Positions 1 to 11,100 of a DNA stretch of 48,037 nucleotides are shown here, one piece after another. Under the pieces are notes generated by a model that saw nothing but the letters and a program-made list of their open reading frames with translations, had not been told where the DNA came from and did not search any database. Each line of letters opens with the position of its first letter. Position 1 is the stretch's first letter. The DNA lies in assembly GCA_024681875.1 (NCBI GenBank), contig JAILAA010000179.1, forward strand, positions 1-48,037, given 5' to 3'. The position numbers were made by a program, and so were the translations under genes. The stretch is from Prevotella sp. (GTDB taxonomy: Bacteria; Bacteroidota; Bacteroidia; Bacteroidales; Bacteroidaceae).

Positions 1-17
1 CATAATGAAAGGAGGAG

Positions 18-90
18 TGGTACCTCCAGGAATCGAACCGGGGACACACGGATTTTCAGTCCGATGCTCTACCAACTGAGCTAAGGCACC
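18..90 (-). tRNA. tRNA-Phe (GAA)
   Basis: Read on the minus strand, this folds as a 73-nt cloverleaf with a 7-bp acceptor stem (one G-U), a D arm GCTC/GAGC, anticodon loop CTGAAAA giving anticodon GAA, and T loop TTCGATT. The discriminator base is A and CCA is not encoded. Two stem positions do not pair as written: the first pair of the anticodon stem (T-T) and the middle pair of the T stem (C-T). A TACCTTTG promoter box lies about 30 bp upstream. The isotype is certain from the anticodon. Confidence 0.96.
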
Positions 91-120
91 ATTAAAATGC
101 AATCCTTTCGTTTGCGGGTG

Positions 121-151
121 CAAAGGTACGAAGAAAAAAACGACTGACCAA
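121..151 (-). promoter_or_regulatory. Promoter of the tRNA-Phe gene
   Basis: On the minus strand TACCTTTG (121-128) matches the Bacteroidota -7 box TAnnTTTG, and TTG (149-151, within TTTGG) lies 20 bp upstream as the -33 box. Transcription would start near position 114, about 25 bp before the tRNA. Confidence 0.75.
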
Positions 152-295
152 ATTTTTTCGCGTTTTTTTTCCGTGAAAGCGTAAAAAAAACGGTTTTCGA
201 TGTGTTTCTGGCTACTAATACAATATTTACCCGTTGACTGCGTTAATAATAAGACGTGCTATGCGCACGTCAACATTAATAAGAAAGAAAACAGC

Positions 296-3200
296 GTGAG
301 ACGATTCGCGTTTATCATATTATTCTTGCTGGGCATCACGGCGCTGGCCGTGACGTTGCCCTCCAGCCCTTCTCGGTTGGTGGATACTTCTGGCACAGCT
401 GACACCTATCGTGTGGAGAGTCCTGAACTGGCTGACACGATACGCATTACCCGCTGGCGTGTGCAGCCGACGGTGCCGATGGAGGTGGCAGACTTGGATT
501 CGTCGGCTCTTGACCTGAAGATGCCCGAGAACTTGAAGCAGGTGGTGGAGTATGACGACTCTGCGGGCGTGTACTATATTGGCTCTAAGATTGGCGACAG
601 CTATCTGAACGCCCCTATCCTGATGACTCCTGAGGAGTATATGCGATGGAGTGAGCGTAAGGCTCGCCAGCACTTCTTCCGTGTGAGGGATGCCGAGAAT
701 GTAAAGACCAAGGGAGAGGACAAGTTCTTGTTCTCAGACATGCATTTCGACCTGGGGCCTGCCGAGAAGATCTTCGGTCCGGGTGGTGTCCGTGTAAAGA
801 CTCAGGGTACTGCGGAGCTGAAAGTGGGTGTGACGAAGAAGGACATCGACAACCCGTCGCTGCCCATCCGCAACCGCAAAACCACCAGCTTTGACTTTGA
901 CGAGAAAATCAACCTCAACGTAAACGGCAAGGTGGGCGACAAGGTGAACTTGAACCTGAACTACAACACCGAGGCCACTATGGACTTCGACACGAAGAAC
1001 ATCAAACTGAAATATGAAGGCAAGGAGGATGAAATCATCAAGCTGGTAGAGGCTGGCAACGTGTCGTTCCCTTCGAACAACTCATTGGTACATGGTGCCC
1101 AGGCACTCTTCGGCATCCGTACCGACATGCAGTTCGGTAAACTGAAACTGCAAACTGTGGTGTCGCAGAAAAAGTCGACGTCTTCCAGCGTGAGCAGCAA
1201 GGGCGGCACATCGACTAGTCTTTTTGAGATTGATGTGGCCGACTACGAGGAAAACCGCCACTTCTTCCTTAGTCATTTCTTCCGCCAGCAGTATGACCGT
1301 GCCATGTCAACACTGCCCAATCTCACCACAGGTGTCAAGGTAAACCGCGTAGAGGTGTGGGTGACCAACAAGACCGGCACCACCAGCAATACACGTAATA
1401 TCGTGGCCTTCACCGACTTGGGCGAGAACGCCGTCATCAGTAACACGCTGTGGAGCTCTACTGGCATGACTGTGCCTGGCAATCTGGCCAATGACGAGTA
1501 TAGCACTCTTGTGGCCAATATCGACTCCGCCTCGCGCGGCATTGATGTGGTGACGACGCGCCTTGAGGCTATCAATGGCCTCGTTGGCGGCGTGGACTAT
1601 GAGAAGTTGGCTGCTGCCAGGCTGCTCTCCCCGTCGGAGTACACCGTGAATGAGGCATTGGGATTCATCTCGTTGAAGACAGGCTTACAGACAGATCAGG
1701 TGCTGGCAGTAGCCTTTGAATACACCTACGGCGGCCGCACCTATCAGGTGGGTGAGTTCTCCACCGATGTGACACAGACCAGCCGTTGCCTCTTTGTGAA
1801 AACCTTGAAGAATACCAGCGGCAATCCTTCGCAAGGCAACTGGGACCTGATGATGAAGAACGTCTACTATCTGGCGTCCAGCGTGGAAAAAGAAAAGTTC
1901 CGTCTTGATATCAAGTACCAGAGCGACACCACCGGCACCTACCTCACCTATCTGCCCGAGGAGTCGCTGAAGGCTACGACACTGCTGAAGGTGATGGGCC
2001 TTGACCGACTGGATGCGAACATGAAGCCGCACCCCAACGGACAGTTCGACTTTGTGCAGGGCTACACCGTCTCGGCCGGACGCATCTTCCTTCCCTCGGC
2101 CGAGCCCTTTGGCGACTATCTGCGCAACTATCTCAACCAAAAGGGTATGGGCCATCTGGCCGACAAATATTGTTTCGACCAGCTTTACGACTCTACGAAG
2201 ACCGTGGCGAAACAAAATGCCGAGAAAGACAAGTACATCCTGACTGGCCAATACAAGGGTACGGCGGCAAACGTCATACAGCTCAATGCCAGCTACATAC
2301 CGCCTGGCAGCGTCGTCGTCACCGCCGGTGGAGTCACTCTGACCGAGGGTACCGACTATAGCGTGGACTATACTGCAGGCGAGGTGACCATTCTCAACCA
2401 GAGCATCCTCGACGCCGGTACCAATGTCAATGTGTCCTTAGAGTCGAACACCGATGCCTGGCTCCACCGTAAGACCATGGTAGGTGTTAACTGGGAATAC
2501 GACTTCAACAAGAATTTCTCCATGGGCGGTACGCTGATGCATCTTAACGAGCAGGCACTGACCACCAAGGTGGGCATGGGCGAAGAGCCGCTTAACAATA
2601 CATTGTGGGGCCTGAACCTGAACTGGAAGCAGGAGTCGCAGTGGCTTACCAATGCCCTTGATAAATTGCCGCTCCTTAACCTGACGCAGCCTTCGCAGAT
2701 TACGCTGACTGGCGAATTTGCGCAGCTGATTGCCGGCAGTGCCCATGGCACGCAGGACAACGCCTCCTACATCGACGACTTTGAGAATACTAAGAATCTG
2801 TTTGACATCAGCGATCCGAAGGCCTGGGTGCTGAGTAGCGTACCTACGATGTTCCCCGAATCGAGTGACAAGACCACAGTGGCATCGGGCTACAACCGTG
2901 CCCTGTTGTCGTGGTACACCGTCGATCCGCTTTTCACCCGCCGCTCCTCGTCTCTGACACCCGGACACATCAAGGGTGACCTGGAGCAGTTGTCGAATCA
3001 CTATGTACGCGAGGTCTACGTGCGCGAACTCTATCCCAACCGCGACCAGTCCAGCTACAGCGGCGCTACCTCGACACTGCCCGTCCTCAACCTGAGCTAC
3101 TATCCGCAGGAACGCGGTCCCTACAACCTCACCCTCGACTACAACAGCGACGGCACACTGAAGAATCCTGCTGCCAAGTGGGGTGGCATGATGCGCCGGT

Positions 3201-6200
3201 TGGAGACCACCGACTTCGAGCAGTCAAACATCGAATACGTGGAGTTCTGGCTTCTCGATCCTTTTATATATACGCGCGCGAAAGGCACAGCGGATAAATA
3301 TTCCGGTGACCTCTATATCAACCTGGGTGAAGTTTCTGAGGATGTGCTGCGTGACGGCAAGAAGTTCTATGAGAGCGGAATGCCTGTCGACGGCACCTCT
3401 TCCTTCGAGACCACGCAGTGGGGTAAGATTCCTGTGCAGGCCACGCAGACCTATGCCTTTGCCACTACCAGCGGATCGCGCGAGAAGCAGGACGTGGGTC
3501 TTAACGGACTGACAGACGAGGAGGAGAAAACTTTCGGCGCCTATGCCAACTGGCTCAACCAGGTGAGCGCCGTGGTGCAGAACGACTCATTGCTGCAGTC
3601 ATGGCGCCAGGACCCCGCTGGTGACGATTATCACTACTTCCGCGGCTCTGACTTCGACAGCCAGCAGAAGAGCATCCTTGACCGCTACCGCCGGATTAAC
3701 AATCCGCAGGGCAACTCCCCGTCGAGTGATAACCAAACTGAGAGCTATGACTCCTCGTACAAGACCGGCCCTGACGTGGAGGACATCAATCAGGACTACA
3801 CGCTGAACGAGTATGAGCGCTACTTCCAGTACCACATTCCCATCAGCGATGAAGAGTTGCAGGCTTACAACCGTGGCATGAAGAGCGAAGATTCCTACAT
3901 TGTGGACCACCGTGACTACAATGCCAAGCTGCGCAACGGCGACACCTGTACCGTGCGCTGGTATCAGTACCGCATCCCCTTGCAGGAGTGGGAGAAGAGG
4001 GTGGGGACCATCAACGATTTCACCTCCATCCGCTTCATGCGCATGTTCCTCACTGGTTTCGAGCAGCCTATCACCCTGCGCTTTGGATCGCTCGACCTGG
4101 TACGAGGCGAATGGCGACAGTACAAGCAGAACCTTCAAACCAGCGCCGGCGCTGAGTCAGGTACGCTGGAGGTGAGTGCCGTCAATGTGGAGGAGAATAC
4201 CGAGCGTCAGCCCGTGGCCTATGTCTTGCCGCCTGGCATCACGCGTGTCACCGACCCTAATCAGCAGCAGTTGACTGAGGACAATGAGCAGGCCTTGTGC
4301 CTGACTGTGAAGAATCTGTCGCAGAACGAATCGAAGGCTGTATACAAGAACACCAACCTTGACCTGCGCCAATACAAGCGCCTGCAGATGTTTGTGCACG
4401 CCAATTATCTTGTGCCCAATGCTACGCAACTCGAGGATAACCAATTGGCTGTATTTATCCGATTGGGCTCTGACTACAAGAGTAACTATTATGAGTATCT
4501 CATACCGTTGAAGCTAACCCCCGAAGGTCGCTATAACTGGAACGTGCCCAGCGACCGAATCCTGGTATGGCCACAGGAAAATATGCTCGACATCAACCTC
4601 TCTGTCTTTACAGCCCTGAAGAAAGCACGTAATAAGGCGCGCGCTGAGGGACAGGCCAGCTATACGCAGCTATATAGCGACTACGACCCCAACAAGCCAA
4701 ACAACCGCATCAGCATTGTCGGCAATCCGTCGTTAGGCGAGGTGAAGACAATGATTATCGGTGTGCGCAACCTCAGCCCGTCGATGAAGAGCGGCGAGGT
4801 ATGGGTGAACGAGCTGCGCCTGCGCGAAGCCAATAATGAGGGCGGCTGGGCAGCCAGTGGAGCCATGAACATACAGCTGAGCGACCTCGGCTCGGTCAAT
4901 ATGACGGGCCGCTACATCACTGACGGCTTTGGCGGACTGGAGGAGACGGTCATGCAACGCTCCACTGATACTGAGAAATCTTATGCCATCACTGCCAATG
5001 TGGAACTGGGTAAGCTGTTGCCCGAAAAGGCGCAGGTGTCTGCACCACTCTACTATTCTTATACCAAGGAGTCCATCAGCCCGAAGTATAACCCTTTGGA
5101 CACCGATATGGATCTGGATGACGCCATGGAGAGCGCCCGCGACGGACGCGAACGCGACAGTATCGAGAGTATCGCCGTGACGAAGCATACCTCCCACAAC
5201 TTCTCGCTCTCCAACGCCCGTGTGAACATCAAGAACAAGAAGCACCCGCTGCCCATCGACCCTGCTAATTTCTCGTTCAGCTATAGCCACTCACACCGTA
5301 ACACGACGGGCGAGACTACTATCTATGAGAACGAGGATCAGTGGCGCGGATCTATTAACTACACCTATTCGCCGGTCTTCAAGACATGGGAGCCTTTCAA
5401 GAAGTCGAAGAGCAAGTCGAAGTGGATGCAGCTGCCCAAGGCCTTCGGCGTGAACTATCTGCCACAGAGCATTTCCTTCAACTCAGAGCTGACACGTAAC
5501 TACTACGAGTTACAGGAGCGTGACCTGGAAAATACTGAGGATCCCAGCCTGCCGCTGACTTTCAGTGAGCAGTTCCTCTGGAACCGTGATTTCCAGCTGC
5601 GCTGGGATCTGACGAAGAACCTGCACATGAACTTCCAAAGTGCCACCCATGCCGAGATAGAGGAGCCTTACACTCCTATTAACAAAGACCTCTATGCTGA
5701 CCGCTACGAAGCGTGGAAGGACTCTGTCTGGCAGAGCATCAGCCATTGGGGTACACCGCTCGACTATCAGCAGACCTTCACGGCCAGCTACCAAGTGCCG
5801 TTGGATAAGCTGCCTATTTTCGACTGGGCGAAGTTTGATACGCAGTATAACGCCACCTACTCATGGCTGCGCGGTACTGAGCTGGACGACGGCACATCGC
5901 TTGGCAATACCATCCAGAACAATCGCAACATTCAGATTAATGGTAACTTCAATATGGAGACGCTCTATAACCACGTCCCATTCCTGAAAAAGACCAATGA
6001 TCGTTTTAAGAAGCAGCCGCAGAAACCTGGCAAGAAACCGAATAAGCCGGCAACGAAGTCAGATAAGGATAAGAAGGGGGAAAATGTGGACTCTGAGAAG
6101 AGTGAGATGCAGCTGCCAAAGAACAAGAACACTTTCCAAAAAGAGATAACTCTGTTGCCTGATTCCGTTATCGAAATCCAGCACGGAAAGAAAACGAAAC

Positions 6201-8011
6201 GGCTGATGGTTAGTGCCCGTGATAAGAATGGCCGCGTGGTGCAGATAAAGTGGAAGACCGTTGACGAAAACAAAATCAAGGTGTGGATCAAGAGCGACGG
6301 TCAGAAGCCCGCCAATGACCTCACGCAGGAGAACAAGGACAGCCTGTCAGCCCCCACTGCTGACCAGTCCGCTGCCACTGCTGATCTTTCCATCGCCACT
6401 GCCGATAGCACAGAGAACAAGGACTCACGCGTGTCACGAGGCAGTCGTGGCAAACAGACGCTGGCGCGTGAAGTAAGCGAAGGGGCAGGCATCACCATTA
6501 AGCTTTCCGTGACGCCCAAGGAACCTTTAGACAACAAATGGTGGTATAACTATGCTCAGCAGGGGGCACGCTTCCTGATGATGGTGCGTACTGTGAACTT
6601 CAGCTATCGCAACCAGCGATCGATGGCGTTGCCGGGCTTTATGCCGTACATCGGCGATATGTTTGGTCAGCGTACAGGTGACATCCTCTCGCCTGGTCTT
6701 GACTTCGCCTTTGGCTTTACTGGTGACAGCTATATCGACAAAGCTGTCGACCGTGGCTGGCTGCTCTGCAACGATAGCGTGGCAACTCCCTCCACTAGCC
6801 AGAGGACAGAAGACCTGCAGGTGCGTGCTACGCTGGAGCCTGTGCGCGACCTGAAGATTGACCTCACGGCCACCCGCACACAAAACCGCGCCAGCAGCGT
6901 GCAGTTCATGTATGAAGGTCGTCCTACCACCTACAGCGGCTCGTTTACAATGACTACCATTTCCATTGGCTCGGCTCTTGAAGGCATGGGCGACGCCAAC
7001 AACGGATATCATTCGGATACCTTCGACAAGTTCGTTGCTGCCATTCCCGACTATCGTAACCGTGTTCAGGCGCAGTATCCTTCAAACTATACCGGCCAGG
7101 CTGCTGATGGTGGTACCAACCCTGTTGATGCCTACAGCTCAGATGTCCTTATTCCCGCCTTCCTCGGCACCTATACCGTGGGCGCCGGCAAGTCGCTCGA
7201 CATCTTCCCCGCTCTGTCGCGCCTGTTGCCCAACTGGACCGTGCGCTACAGCGGCCTGTCGAAGATTCCCTTCTTTGCCAACGCCTTCAAAAGCGTCAAC
7301 CTGAACCACTCCTATAAGAGCGTCTATAGTGTTGGCTCCTACGCCTCCTACAGCTCCTGGTTAGAGTATATGGGCGACTTGGGTTATGTACAGGCGGCTG
7401 ATGGTTCCTATACGCCCTCCTCGCCTTATAACATCTCTACCGTCAGCATCAATGAGGCTTTCTCGCCGCTGATGGGCGTCGACGTGACGTTGAAGAACAA
7501 CATGACGCTGAAGTTAGAGTACAAGACGACACGCGTTATGAACCTGTCGATGACCAGCGTGCAGCTGAATGAGTCGCGCTCGAAGGACTGGGTCGTCGGC
7601 ATGGGCTATAAGATTAGCAACTTCAATCTTTTCGGCATGTCAAACAGCCATCGCAAGGTGAAGGGAGGCAAGAAGGGAAATGGCAAAGGTGATGACAATA
7701 GCACATCGGGCGGCAAGACGCAGCCTAAAAACAATAAAGGTGGTGTCAATCACGACCTGAACACACGCATCGACGTGTCGTTCCGCAAACAGACCGCCAT
7801 TACCCGCGACATTGCCTCTGGCGTCTCGTCGGCCAGCAGCGGCAATTCGGCATTGAAGATTTCCTTTGCTGCCGACTACACGCTGTCGAGATATCTCACC
7901 CTGACGGCCTATTATGACCGGCAGACCAATACACCGCTGCTCTCCTCGTCGAGCTATCCTACCACGACGCAGGACTTCGGACTATCCGTGAAGTTCTCGC
8001 TTACGCGCTAA
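296..8011 (+). CDS. sprA: SprA/Sov, outer-membrane translocon of the type IX secretion system
   Basis: This giant protein (about 2571 aa) is the outer-membrane beta-barrel pore through which T9SS cargo leaves the cell in Bacteroidota. Family hallmarks include the N-terminal stretch with NYNTEATMDFDTK and the VSFPSNNSLVHGAQALFG region, the ADYEENRHFFLSHFFR motif, and many amphipathic strands to the C-terminus. Length fits SprA/Sov (about 2400-2500 aa). An ATG at 200 is in frame, but the GTG at 296 begins a normal signal peptide (RRFAFIILFLLGITALA), so I prefer GTG. Lys/Pro-rich and Ala/Thr/Asp-rich hydrophilic inserts lie around 5990-6130 and 6340-6430, and a Gly/Lys-rich one around 7650-7740; these are probably loops. 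The gene stands alone, with no other T9SS gene in the window. Role is from the family; the start is my inference. Confidence 0.95.
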   Translation: MRRFAFIILFLLGITALAVTLPSSPSRLVDTSGTADTYRVESPELADTIRITRWRVQPTVPMEVADLDSSALDLKMPENLKQVVEYDDSAGVYYIGSKIGDSYLNAPILMTPEEYMRWSERKARQHFFRVRDAENVKTKGEDKFLFSDMHFDLGPAEKIFGPGGVRVKTQGTAELKVGVTKKDIDNPSLPIRNRKTTSFDFDEKINLNVNGKVGDKVNLNLNYNTEATMDFDTKNIKLKYEGKEDEIIKLVEAGNVSFPSNNSLVHGAQALFGIRTDMQFGKLKLQTVVSQKKSTSSSVSSKGGTSTSLFEIDVADYEENRHFFLSHFFRQQYDRAMSTLPNLTTGVKVNRVEVWVTNKTGTTSNTRNIVAFTDLGENAVISNTLWSSTGMTVPGNLANDEYSTLVANIDSASRGIDVVTTRLEAINGLVGGVDYEKLAAARLLSPSEYTVNEALGFISLKTGLQTDQVLAVAFEYTYGGRTYQVGEFSTDVTQTSRCLFVKTLKNTSGNPSQGNWDLMMKNVYYLASSVEKEKFRLDIKYQSDTTGTYLTYLPEESLKATTLLKVMGLDRLDANMKPHPNGQFDFVQGYTVSAGRIFLPSAEPFGDYLRNYLNQKGMGHLADKYCFDQLYDSTKTVAKQNAEKDKYILTGQYKGTAANVIQLNASYIPPGSVVVTAGGVTLTEGTDYSVDYTAGEVTILNQSILDAGTNVNVSLESNTDAWLHRKTMVGVNWEYDFNKNFSMGGTLMHLNEQALTTKVGMGEEPLNNTLWGLNLNWKQESQWLTNALDKLPLLNLTQPSQITLTGEFAQLIAGSAHGTQDNASYIDDFENTKNLFDISDPKAWVLSSVPTMFPESSDKTTVASGYNRALLSWYTVDPLFTRRSSSLTPGHIKGDLEQLSNHYVREVYVRELYPNRDQSSYSGATSTLPVLNLSYYPQERGPYNLTLDYNSDGTLKNPAAKWGGMMRRLETTDFEQSNIEYVEFWLLDPFIYTRAKGTADKYSGDLYINLGEVSEDVLRDGKKFYESGMPVDGTSSFETTQWGKIPVQATQTYAFATTSGSREKQDVGLNGLTDEEEKTFGAYANWLNQVSAVVQNDSLLQSWRQDPAGDDYHYFRGSDFDSQQKSILDRYRRINNPQGNSPSSDNQTESYDSSYKTGPDVEDINQDYTLNEYERYFQYHIPISDEELQAYNRGMKSEDSYIVDHRDYNAKLRNGDTCTVRWYQYRIPLQEWEKRVGTINDFTSIRFMRMFLTGFEQPITLRFGSLDLVRGEWRQYKQNLQTSAGAESGTLEVSAVNVEENTERQPVAYVLPPGITRVTDPNQQQLTEDNEQALCLTVKNLSQNESKAVYKNTNLDLRQYKRLQMFVHANYLVPNATQLEDNQLAVFIRLGSDYKSNYYEYLIPLKLTPEGRYNWNVPSDRILVWPQENMLDINLSVFTALKKARNKARAEGQASYTQLYSDYDPNKPNNRISIVGNPSLGEVKTMIIGVRNLSPSMKSGEVWVNELRLREANNEGGWAASGAMNIQLSDLGSVNMTGRYITDGFGGLEETVMQRSTDTEKSYAITANVELGKLLPEKAQVSAPLYYSYTKESISPKYNPLDTDMDLDDAMESARDGRERDSIESIAVTKHTSHNFSLSNARVNIKNKKHPLPIDPANFSFSYSHSHRNTTGETTIYENEDQWRGSINYTYSPVFKTWEPFKKSKSKSKWMQLPKAFGVNYLPQSISFNSELTRNYYELQERDLENTEDPSLPLTFSEQFLWNRDFQLRWDLTKNLHMNFQSATHAEIEEPYTPINKDLYADRYEAWKDSVWQSISHWGTPLDYQQTFTASYQVPLDKLPIFDWAKFDTQYNATYSWLRGTELDDGTSLGNTIQNNRNIQINGNFNMETLYNHVPFLKKTNDRFKKQPQKPGKKPNKPATKSDKDKKGENVDSEKSEMQLPKNKNTFQKEITLLPDSVIEIQHGKKTKRLMVSARDKNGRVVQIKWKTVDENKIKVWIKSDGQKPANDLTQENKDSLSAPTADQSAATADLSIATADSTENKDSRVSRGSRGKQTLAREVSEGAGITIKLSVTPKEPLDNKWWYNYAQQGARFLMMVRTVNFSYRNQRSMALPGFMPYIGDMFGQRTGDILSPGLDFAFGFTGDSYIDKAVDRGWLLCNDSVATPSTSQRTEDLQVRATLEPVRDLKIDLTATRTQNRASSVQFMYEGRPTTYSGSFTMTTISIGSALEGMGDANNGYHSDTFDKFVAAIPDYRNRVQAQYPSNYTGQAADGGTNPVDAYSSDVLIPAFLGTYTVGAGKSLDIFPALSRLLPNWTVRYSGLSKIPFFANAFKSVNLNHSYKSVYSVGSYASYSSWLEYMGDLGYVQAADGSYTPSSPYNISTVSINEAFSPLMGVDVTLKNNMTLKLEYKTTRVMNLSMTSVQLNESRSKDWVVGMGYKISNFNLFGMSNSHRKVKGGKKGNGKGDDNSTSGGKTQPKNNKGGVNHDLNTRIDVSFRKQTAITRDIASGVSSASSGNSALKISFAADYTLSRYLTLTAYYDRQTNTPLLSSSSYPTTTQDFGLSVKFSLTR

Positions 8012-8180
8012 TACCTTAGGAAAATAGGACATCAAGATGTCAGGAGATGAAAAACGTCCGTAAAAATCCGAAGCCTTCGGACAAAAATCCGAACTGGTCG
8101 GACAAAAATCCGAAGCCTTCGGATTTCTTCGGACAAAATGCAGTGCTAGCAGTTCAAGGAGTTAATTTTTTAGTTTTTGC
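8012..8180 (+). repeat. Three tandem 21-bp palindromic repeats after sprA
   Basis: Positions 8061-8081, 8082-8102 and 8103-8123 are 21-bp units starting with AAAAATCCGA. Units 1 and 3 share 20 of 21 bases. Each contains an inverted repeat: TCCGAAG/CTTCGGA around one base in units 1 and 3, and TCCGA/TCGGA in unit 2, whose centre is changed to ACTGG. A partial fourth arm (CTTCGGACAAAA) follows. The array lies between sprA and the GH31 gene. It could be a terminator or processing site for sprA, or protein-binding sites; no T-run follows. Confidence 0.8.
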
Positions 8181-11100
8181 ATGATGAATATGAAACGTAT
8201 CTTTACCGTGTTATTTTGTGGATGGGTTCTAACGACTCATGCCGCCGATGTGAAAACCAACGGCAACCAGGTGACCATACGCCCCGACGGCGGACAGGCG
8301 AAGGTGATCCAGCTGGAAGTGATCAACGACAACATCATTCGCGTAAGGGCAACGTCGAAGGACGAACTGCCCGTGAAGCCGCAGAGCCTGATGATTGTGC
8401 CGCAACAGCCTTACAAAGGCGATGTCACCATAGAGGAATGGCCGGCATCAAGTTCTGAGCATGTCATCAGCGCCCCCCAAGTGGTGGTGAAGGCCAAAAA
8501 TGTGCGGGTCTTTGTGAACAAGGAGACGGGACACATGAGGTTCTTTGACGGCAACGGCAAACCGCTGGCTGAAGAGGCGCTCGACCGTCCTGACGAGGGG
8601 ACAGGCAAGCAGTTCTGGGACTTCACCGTTCCTGAGCGCGAGCTGGGAATCAAGGGCGGCGTGCAGCCTACCGAAGAGCAGAAGCATGGCCTCACATGGC
8701 AGCTGAAGTTCCGCTCTGATGGCCCTGACAGCGAGTCGTTCTACGGCTTGGGACAGCACCAGTCGGAGGAGTTCAACATGCGTGGCAAGAACGAGGACCT
8801 GTTCCAATACAACACCAAGGTGTCGATACCCTTCGTGCTGTCGACGAAGAACTACGGACTGCTGTGGGATGCCTACTCCTACTGCCGTTTCGGCAATCCG
8901 CACGACTACCTGCAGTTGAACCGCGCCTTCAAGCTCTACGACAAGCAGGGTAAGGAAGGACACCTGACGGGAACCTATATCGACGCGAGAGGCAAGAAGC
9001 TGGTGCGCGACGAGGACTCCATCTATTATGAATATGGTACGCCCGCGAAGTCGGAGATTGCTAACCGCACCGACAACGGCGGCATCAAGAACCTGCCGAA
9101 GGACTTCAACCTGGCTGGCGCCAATGTGGTGTACGAGGGCTACATTGAGGCTCCGCAGTCGGCCAGTTACCAGTTCATCCTCTACTATGCTGGTTATATC
9201 AAGGTCTATATCGACGGCAAGGAGGTGGTGTCCGAGCGCTGGCGTACGGCCTGGAACCCCAATGCCTACAAATTTGAGACACCGCTGACGAGTGGCAAGC
9301 GAACTCACCTGCGCATAGAGTGGCAGCCTGATGGTGGCGAGTCGTACTGTGGCCTGCGTGTGGCGGAGCCGCGTTCTACGCGAGAGCGTGAGGCGCTGAC
9401 CATTTGGTGTGAGATGGCGAAGGACATGGACTACTATTTCATTGCCGGACAGAATATGGACGAGGTCATCTCGGGCTATCGTACGCTGACGGGCAAGGCG
9501 AGCCTGTATCCCAAGTGGGTGCTGGGCTTCTGGCAGAGCCGCGAGCGCTATAAGACGCAAGAGGAGTTGGTGTCGACGCTGGCAGAGTTTCGCAAGCGCC
9601 AGATTCCCATCGACAACATCGTGCAGGACTGGAACTACTGGCCCGAAGACCAGTGGGGCAGCCACGAGTTCGAGGCTTCGCGCTATCCAGATCCGCAGAA
9701 GATGCTCGACGATGTGCACCAGATGCACGGCCGCTTCATGATCAGTGTATGGCCCAAGTTCTATGTGAATACCGACAACTATAAGGAGCTCGATGCCAAG
9801 GGCTGGATGTACAACCAGTCGCCCACCGACGATATTCACGACTGGGTGGGTCCTGGATACAAGAACGGATTCTATGATGCCTACGACCCCGATGCCCGCA
9901 AGATGTTCTGGCGGCAGATGGACGAGAAACTCTATACCAATTTGGGTAAGAAGGTAGACGCCTGGTGGATGGATGCTTCCGAGCCTAACGTCCGCGACTG
10001 CACACCGATGTGGTACCGTAAGGCATTGAGCGGCCCCACCGCCTTGGGTACTTCTACCGAATACTTCAATGCCTACTCCACTGTCAACGCCGATGCCATC
10101 TATAACGGTCAGCGGTCTGTGTGGAAGGGTAAGAAGGACGAACCCCGCGTGTTCCTCTTAACCCGTAGCGGTTTTGCCGGCGAGCAGCGCTACTCAACAG
10201 CCACATGGAGCGGCGACATAGGAACCCGGTGGGAGGACATGCGTGCTCAGATGACCGCAGGACTGAACTACTCCATGTCGGGTGTTCCCTTCTGGGGTAT
10301 GGACCAGGGTGGCTTCTGCGTGGAGAACCGCTATGTGGCAGCTCAGCAGCTCTACGACAAGACGGGACAGGAGAACGAAGACCTGAAGGAGTGGCGCGAG
10401 CTGCAGACGCGCTGGAACCAGTTCGGTGCCTTTATCCCCCTCTTTCGCAGTCACGGCCAGTGGCCCTTGCGCGAAATATGGAACATCGCACCAGACGACC
10501 ACCCCGCCTACAAGTCGTTTGTCTACTACGACAAACTGCGCTATCGCCTCATGCCTTATCTCTACTCGCTGGCCGGATGGGCACACTTCCGCGACTACAC
10601 GTTGATGCGCGCCTTGGTCATGGACTTTAATGGCGACACCGAGGTGGAGAACATAGGCAACCAGTGGATGCTCGGCCCGGCATTGATGGCATGTCCCGTG
10701 GGCTATTATAAGGCACGTAATCGCAGCGTCTATTTCCCCCGTCAGTGCGGCTGGTATGATCTATACACCGGCGAACATATGACAGGAGGCAAACACTTGG
10801 TTGTTGACGCACCTTATGACCGTATTCCGGTCTACGTGCGTGAGGGTAGCATCATACCCTTCGGTCCAGAGATGGAGTGGTGCGACGAGAAGCCTGCCGA
10901 GCTTATACATCTTTATATATACGCAGGCGCGAATGGAGAGTTCCAGCTCTATGAGGACGAGGGAACTAACTATAACTACGAGCAGGGTAAATATTCCACT
11001 ATCGACATCGGTTATGACGATGCCACACGCACCGTCACCTTCGGCAAACGTCAGGGGCAGTTCCCTGGTATGCTGAAGACCCGCCGCTTCAACGTCGTTC

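Noticed and set aside
200..295. ATG at 200 as the start of sprA
   Set aside because: It adds 32 residues before an otherwise normal signal peptide that begins at GTG 296.
8061..8123. A short CRISPR array
   Set aside because: The units are directly adjacent without unique spacers and each is palindromic; there are no cas genes.
8448..9839. A 463-codon open frame antisense to the GH31 gene
   Set aside because: It lies opposite a gene with clear catalytic motifs; the antisense product has no recognisable domain or start signal.
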